Shown here in pieces: positions 60,327 to 64,000 of a stretch of 64,000 nucleotides of DNA; the stretch's first letter is position 1; each line of letters starts with the position of its first letter. Made by a program: the position numbers and the translations under genes. The stretch comes from Telluria beijingensis (lineage in GTDB: Bacteria; Pseudomonadota; Gammaproteobacteria; Burkholderiales; Burkholderiaceae_D), in assembly GCF_030770395.1 (NCBI RefSeq), contig NZ_CP132480.1, positions 4,837,205 to 4,901,204 on the forward strand, given 5' to 3'. A model generated the notes under the pieces. The model was not told the DNA's origin. It did no database searches and saw only the letters and a program-made list of their open reading frames with translations.

Positions 60327-62037
60327 AGTCATCGTCCGGCGCCTGCTGGCGCTGGTCAAACCGTATCAATCGCGCGCCTGGATGGCGCTGCTGTCGATGG
60401 CCATCACCGCCGCCACCCAGCCGCTGCTGGGCGAGGCGCTCAAGGTCCTGCTCGACGACGGCTTCAAGGACAACATCGCATTCAGCCTGTGGTGGATTCC
60501 CACCATCCTGGTGTCGATCTTCATCCTGCGCGGCATCGGCACCTTCGGCACCGCCTATTTCAACAACTGGGTGCTGTCCCGGGTCCTCAACGACATGCGT
60601 GCCATGGCCTTCGAAAAGGTATTGCGGCTGCCGGTCGCGCGCTACCAGGACGAATCGACGGGCAAGATCATCAACACCGTGGTCAACGACGTGCGCCAGG
60701 TGGTGGACATGATCCAGTCGGTGTTCGTGGCCTGCGTGCGCGACGTGCTGGTCGTGATCGGCCTGCTGGGCACCCTGCTGTACCTGAACTGGAAGCTGAC
60801 CCTGGTCGCCATCGTCGTGATCCCGCTGACCGCCGTCATCGTGCGCACCACCACCAAGCGCCTGCGCAACCTGAACCGCGAGAGCCAGCGCGTCACCGCC
60901 GAGATGACCGGCGTGGTCGAAGAAGCCGCGCGCGGCCACCAGGTAATCCGCGTATTCGCGGGCGAGCGCTATGAACGCCAGCGCTTCCACCGGCGCAGCG
61001 AAGCGCTGCGCGGCTTTTCGCAGCGCATGACGGTGGCCTTCGCCGCCACCACGCCGGTGACCCAGATCGCCACTTCCCTCGCGCTGTCGCTGGTCATTGT
61101 GCTGGCGATCCAGGCCGATATGACGGTGGGCGAATTCACCCAGTTCGTGACCATGATGCTGATGCTGCTCACGCCCCTGAAATCGCTGGCCGAGGTCAAT
61201 GGCCCGATGCAGCGCGGGATGGCGGCCGCCGAGACGGTGTTCGGCATCATCGATTCCGAACCGGAGCGTGACACCGGCAGCCGCGAGCTCGGTCGCGCGC
61301 AGGGCCACCTGGTGCTGGACAACGTGGTGTTCCGCTATCCGAACGCGCTCAACCCGGCCCTGAACGGCGTCTCGCTGGAAGTGAAACCGGGGCAGACGGT
61401 GGCGCTGGTGGGCGTGTCGGGCGGCGGCAAGTCGACCTTCGTGAACCTGGTTACGCGCTTCTACGATCCGGAAGGCGGCCGCCTGCTGCTCGACGGCGTG
61501 CCGTATGCCGACATCAAGCTGGCCTCGCTGCGCGGCCAGCTGGCGATGGTGAGCCAGAACGTGGTGCTGTTCGACGATACGCTGGCGGCGAACATCGCCT
61601 ACGGCGCCGAGCAGGTCGACTACGAGCGGCTGGCGGCGGCGGTGAAGGCCGCGCACCTGCTCGAGGTGGTGGCGCGCCTGCCGGACGGCATCGACACCCG
61701 CATCGGCGAGAACGGCTCGCGCCTGTCGGGCGGCCAGCGCCAGCGGGTGGCGATCGCGCGCGCGATCTACAAGGACGCGCCTTTGCTGATCCTCGACGAA
61801 GCCACGTCGGCGCTGGACAACGAGAGCGAACGCGCGGTGCAGGCGGCGCTCGACACCCTGATGGCCGGCCGCACCACGATCGTGATCGCGCACCGCCTGT
61901 CGACCATCGAGCGCGCCGACCGCATCGTGGTGATGGAGGCGGGACGGATCGTGGAGCAGGGCACGCACGACGAATTGCTGGCGTTGAGGGGCATGTACGC
62001 CAACCTGTATCACCTGCAGTTCGCCGCCGAAGGATAG
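60307..62037 (+). CDS. msbA: MsbA-type lipid A/LPS ABC exporter
   Basis: 576 aa, normal for MsbA. TTG start at 60307 (GTG at 60316 is the alternative), inside the end of the ligase gene. Six membrane segments with LGEALKVLLDDGFKDNIAFS, the substrate-cavity region seen in beta-proteobacterial MsbA; ATPase with Walker A GVSGGGKST at 369, MVSQNVVLFDDTLAANIAYG, LSGGQRQRVAIARAI at 473 and LLILDEATSALD. Flips core-lipid A to the periplasmic face, where the ligase adds O-antigen. Could also export another lipid-linked glycan. Confidence 0.92.
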   Translation: MNHVETKVIVRRLLALVKPYQSRAWMALLSMAITAATQPLLGEALKVLLDDGFKDNIAFSLWWIPTILVSIFILRGIGTFGTAYFNNWVLSRVLNDMRAMAFEKVLRLPVARYQDESTGKIINTVVNDVRQVVDMIQSVFVACVRDVLVVIGLLGTLLYLNWKLTLVAIVVIPLTAVIVRTTTKRLRNLNRESQRVTAEMTGVVEEAARGHQVIRVFAGERYERQRFHRRSEALRGFSQRMTVAFAATTPVTQIATSLALSLVIVLAIQADMTVGEFTQFVTMMLMLLTPLKSLAEVNGPMQRGMAAAETVFGIIDSEPERDTGSRELGRAQGHLVLDNVVFRYPNALNPALNGVSLEVKPGQTVALVGVSGGGKSTFVNLVTRFYDPEGGRLLLDGVPYADIKLASLRGQLAMVSQNVVLFDDTLAANIAYGAEQVDYERLAAAVKAAHLLEVVARLPDGIDTRIGENGSRLSGGQRQRVAIARAIYKDAPLLILDEATSALDNESERAVQAALDTLMAGRTTIVIAHRLSTIERADRIVVMEAGRIVEQGTHDELLALRGMYANLYHLQFAAEG

Positions 62038-62062
62038 ATCGGACCCGCCTTGCGATCGGGCC

Positions 62063-62534
62063 TCAGGCGTGCTCGATCACCATCACCGCGCTGGTCCCGG
62101 CTTCGAGCGCTTCGAATACATGCGCTTCATCGGCCGGGTAACTCGCATAGTCGCCCGCCGACAGTTCGACGACATGCCCGACCGGCCCCAATCGCGCGCG
62201 CCCGCGACACAGCACGACGTGTTCGACCGTTCCCGGCCGATGCGGCGCGGACTGCCGCGGCGTGCCGGGTTCGGCCCGTAGCCGGTACAGGTCGCGCTGG
62301 ACGCCGGCCGGGCAGACCGCCAGCAGGGTGGCAATATAGTCGGCCTGTTCGGAAGCCACGCTGGCGCCCTCATCGGCGCGAATCACTTGCACCCGGGTTT
62401 TCGGCTGGGCGATCAGGCGGGTCACCTCGATGTCCAGCGCCATCGCCAGGGCCCACAGCGTTTCCAGGCTCGGATTACCGACGCCCGTCTCGAGTTGCGA
62501 CAGCGTGGACTTGGCAATGCCGGCGCGCGCGATC
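62063..62534 (-). pseudogene. XRE-cupin transcription regulator, 5' end deleted
   Basis: The intact 3' part reads as the second half of an HTH (AGIAKSTLSQLETGVGNPSL, then ETLWALAMALDIEVTRLI) followed by a complete cupin domain (PGTVEHVVLCRGRARLG, SAGDYASYPADEAHVFEA) ending MVIEHA. The first helix of the HTH and any start codon are missing: upstream of about 62530 the sequence switches to the tail of a transporter on the other strand. A short ATG at 62443 would give only the cupin and cannot be a DNA-binding regulator. Confidence 0.82.
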
Positions 62535-62729
62535 CAGAAGCTGCCGACGTCGCTGGCAGGCGTGCTGTCGTTCGTCTATCCCATCGTCGCCATCCTGGTC
62601 GACGCCTGGGCCTTCGGCCACGTGCTCGGCCCGTTGCAGGTCGGCGGGGCCTGCGCCATCCTGCTGGCGGCGGCAGGGACGAACTTCGGATGGCGCTTGT
62701 TGTGGCCGCGCCGGCGTCAAGAGGCGTAA
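62526..62729 (+). pseudogene. EamA/DMT transporter, only the C-terminal 65 residues left
   Basis: AIQKLPTSLAGVLSFVYPIV, then LVDAWAFGHVLGPLQVGGA and LLAAAGTNFGWRLLW is the last pair of membrane segments of an EamA (DMT) transporter. Such genes are commonly divergent from an XRE-cupin regulator. The first 230 or so residues are gone; the open frame that continues leftward is antisense regulator sequence. It ends at TAA 62727-62729, overlapping the convergent RmlD-like gene by 13 bases. Confidence 0.82.
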
Positions 62730-64000
62730 TGCGCGGCTTCTCCCGCCAGGTCGTGACCGAGCCCGATGCCGTTGGCCCTTTCCTGCACCGCTTCCACGTA
62801 GCGCCTGAGCGCGTCGTCCAGCGACGGCAATAGCAGGCCGCGCTCGCTGCCCATGGCGCTGTAGCCCGGCCGGCGGGCGACGAATCCACACTCCTCGATC
62901 GCGACTTCCTGCAGCCTGTCCGCCGGGACGCCGGCCGCCGCGCAGGCGCGCCGCGCCAGCTCGAGCCAGCTCAGCGCCTCGCCATTGGTCAGGTGCCAGA
63001 TCCCGCGCTCGCGGTCGATCAGGAGGTCGAGCGCCACATTGACCAGGTCCGGCACATAGGTCGGCGACACGATGGCGTCGCGCGCCGCCTGGAACGGCAG
63101 GCCGGCGTCGAGCGTGTTCAGGGCTTGCGTGACGAAGTTGTGCAGGTCCCACGGGCCGAAGAAGGCGCTGGTGCGGATCACCAGCGCCTGCGGATCGGCG
63201 TCCAGCACGCGCCGCTCGGCTTCCAGCTTGCTGCGGCCGTACACGCCGAGCGGGTTGGTGGAATCGGATTCCACATAAGGCTGCGCCTTGGCGCCATCGA
63301 ACACGAGGTCGGTCGAGAAGGTCATGAAGCGCAGCGCATGGCGCATGCAGGCCAGCGCCAGCACGGTCGGTCCCAGCGTGTTCTCGCGCATGCAGCGTTC
63401 GATGTCGGCTTCGGCCTCGTCGACCCGCACATAGCCGCCGGCGTTGACGATCGCCCACGGCTTGAAGCGCACGATCGCCGCCTCCACCGAGGCCGGATCG
63501 CCGATGTCCATCTCCTGGCGCGTCAGCACGTGGCAGGCCAGGTTGCGTTGTTCGCAGATGCGCTTGAAGGCGGAACCCAGGGTGCCGCTGCCGCCCGAGA
63601 TCAGGATCGGCTGCACGCGGCTCGACTTGAACTGGCTGCGCACGGCGATGTCGGCCACGGCAAGGCGGGTCGCGACCGGCTTGCACCAGAAACGTCCCGG
63701 ACGGCGCCACCAGCCTTCGCCCTGCAGCACCGGATTCGACAGGGGCCGCTTGCTGGCCAGCTCGCGCATCAGGGTGGCGAGGGCGGTCGGCCGCGGCGAG
63801 CTTGCGCGCACGTCGAACGGGCCGGGCTCGTAGTAGCCGCGGCACTCGGTCACCAGGCAGTTCCAGTCGAAGGAGCCGAGCAGGGCCCAGACCGTGACCG
63901 CGCGCACGTCGGCGCCCTGCTGGCGCGCCTTGTGCGCGGCGTTCCAGATCTCGAGCAGCCAGCGCAGCTGGTCTTCGCGGTTGGCGTCGATATGGGCTTC
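62717..64000 (-). CDS. GH1-like / RmlD-type sugar-nucleotide reductase fusion (partial)
   Basis: 427 codons to the right edge; the 5' end is outside. The first 110 residues read like the end of a family 1 glycoside hydrolase-like domain: EAHIDANREDQLRWLLEIWN, AVTVWALLGSFDWNCLVTEC and YYEPGPFDVRA. Then an SDR of the RmlD type begins: PILISGGSGTLGSAFKRI (NAD(P) glycine motif), TFSTDLVFDG, GVYGRSKLEAE (catalytic YxxxK) and SPTYVPDLVNVALDLL. RmlD makes dTDP-L-rhamnose. In-frame sequence continues through the GTG at 63907, so that codon is not the start. The GH1 catalytic glutamates lie outside the window or in the missing part. Confidence 0.8.
   Translation of the reverse strand, partial: EAHIDANREDQLRWLLEIWNAAHKARQQGADVRAVTVWALLGSFDWNCLVTECRGYYEPGPFDVRASSPRPTALATLMRELASKRPLSNPVLQGEGWWRRPGRFWCKPVATRLAVADIAVRSQFKSSRVQPILISGGSGTLGSAFKRICEQRNLACHVLTRQEMDIGDPASVEAAIVRFKPWAIVNAGGYVRVDEAEADIERCMRENTLGPTVLALACMRHALRFMTFSTDLVFDGAKAQPYVESDSTNPLGVYGRSKLEAERRVLDADPQALVIRTSAFFGPWDLHNFVTQALNTLDAGLPFQAARDAIVSPTYVPDLVNVALDLLIDRERGIWHLTNGEALSWLELARRACAAAGVPADRLQEVAIEECGFVARRPGYSAMGSERGLLLPSLDDALRRYVEAVQERANGIGLGHDLAGEAAHYAS

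Noticed and set aside
62430..62529. N-terminal part of a 99-aa plus-strand frame ahead of the EamA tail
   Set aside because: It is antisense to the XRE helix-turn-helix and has no transporter similarity; only the part after about 62526 is real.

Overview
The window looks like chromosome from a high-GC betaproteobacterium of the Oxalobacteraceae, Massilia/Telluria/Duganella type. That placement is an inference from gene families and codon style; no rRNA or other marker is present. Almost everything here builds, exports or decorates the cell surface. Many genes overlap by 1 to 20 bases and read as operons.

Region 1 (about 1-14000, minus strand). The 5' end of a LOV/PAS sensor lies at the left edge. 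Upstream of it is a ten-gene polysaccharide operon that starts at a TATAAT box near 14091: ABC exporter (wzm, wzt), FkbM methyltransferase, tandem GT4 glycosyltransferase, HAD-UbiA fusion, large membrane protein, polyprenyl-phosphate-sugar type GT2, two GtrA flippases and a second large membrane protein. I read it as an ABC-exported O-polysaccharide with periplasmic side-sugar addition.

Region 2 (14179-21549). A Crp-type regulator and a VanZ-like protein are followed by a minus-strand operon of CHASE2 adenylate cyclase, Slam-like TPR/beta-barrel protein and OafA-type acyltransferase. A FecR-domain protein is divergent from the cyclase.

Region 3 (21550-58102). This is the centre of interest: seven proteins with an N-terminal DUF4214 domain and one complete type I secretion system (ABC, HlyD, TolC). 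The first protein (21951) is S-layer-like with highly-expressed-type codons. A stand-alone DUF4214 protein follows tolC. Five giant proteins (1043-1650 aa; Ig-like repeats, RTX blocks in four, EF-hand-like loop near the C-terminus) follow. trhO, a surface-protein-lysine-methyltransferase-like gene and dnaE sit between them. All five giants share the same promoter plan: a TGT-N12-ACA dyad ending 49-50 bp before an NATACT -10 box. CRP-type sites precede the FecR, S-layer-like and secretion genes.

Region 4 (58160-64000). A GT2, an O-antigen ligase and an MsbA-type exporter continue the LPS theme. A deletion scar then joins the remains of an XRE-cupin regulator and an EamA transporter. The window ends inside a GH1-like/RmlD fusion.

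Working model (inference): an ABC-exported LPS polysaccharide is ligated by WaaL and acts as anchor for type I-secreted, calcium-binding DUF4214 surface proteins. The layout resembles the Caulobacter rsaA/S-layer locus, where S-layer, type I secretion and LPS genes are linked. cAMP/Crp would control the S-layer-like protein and its exporter, and a separate unknown activator would control the five giants.
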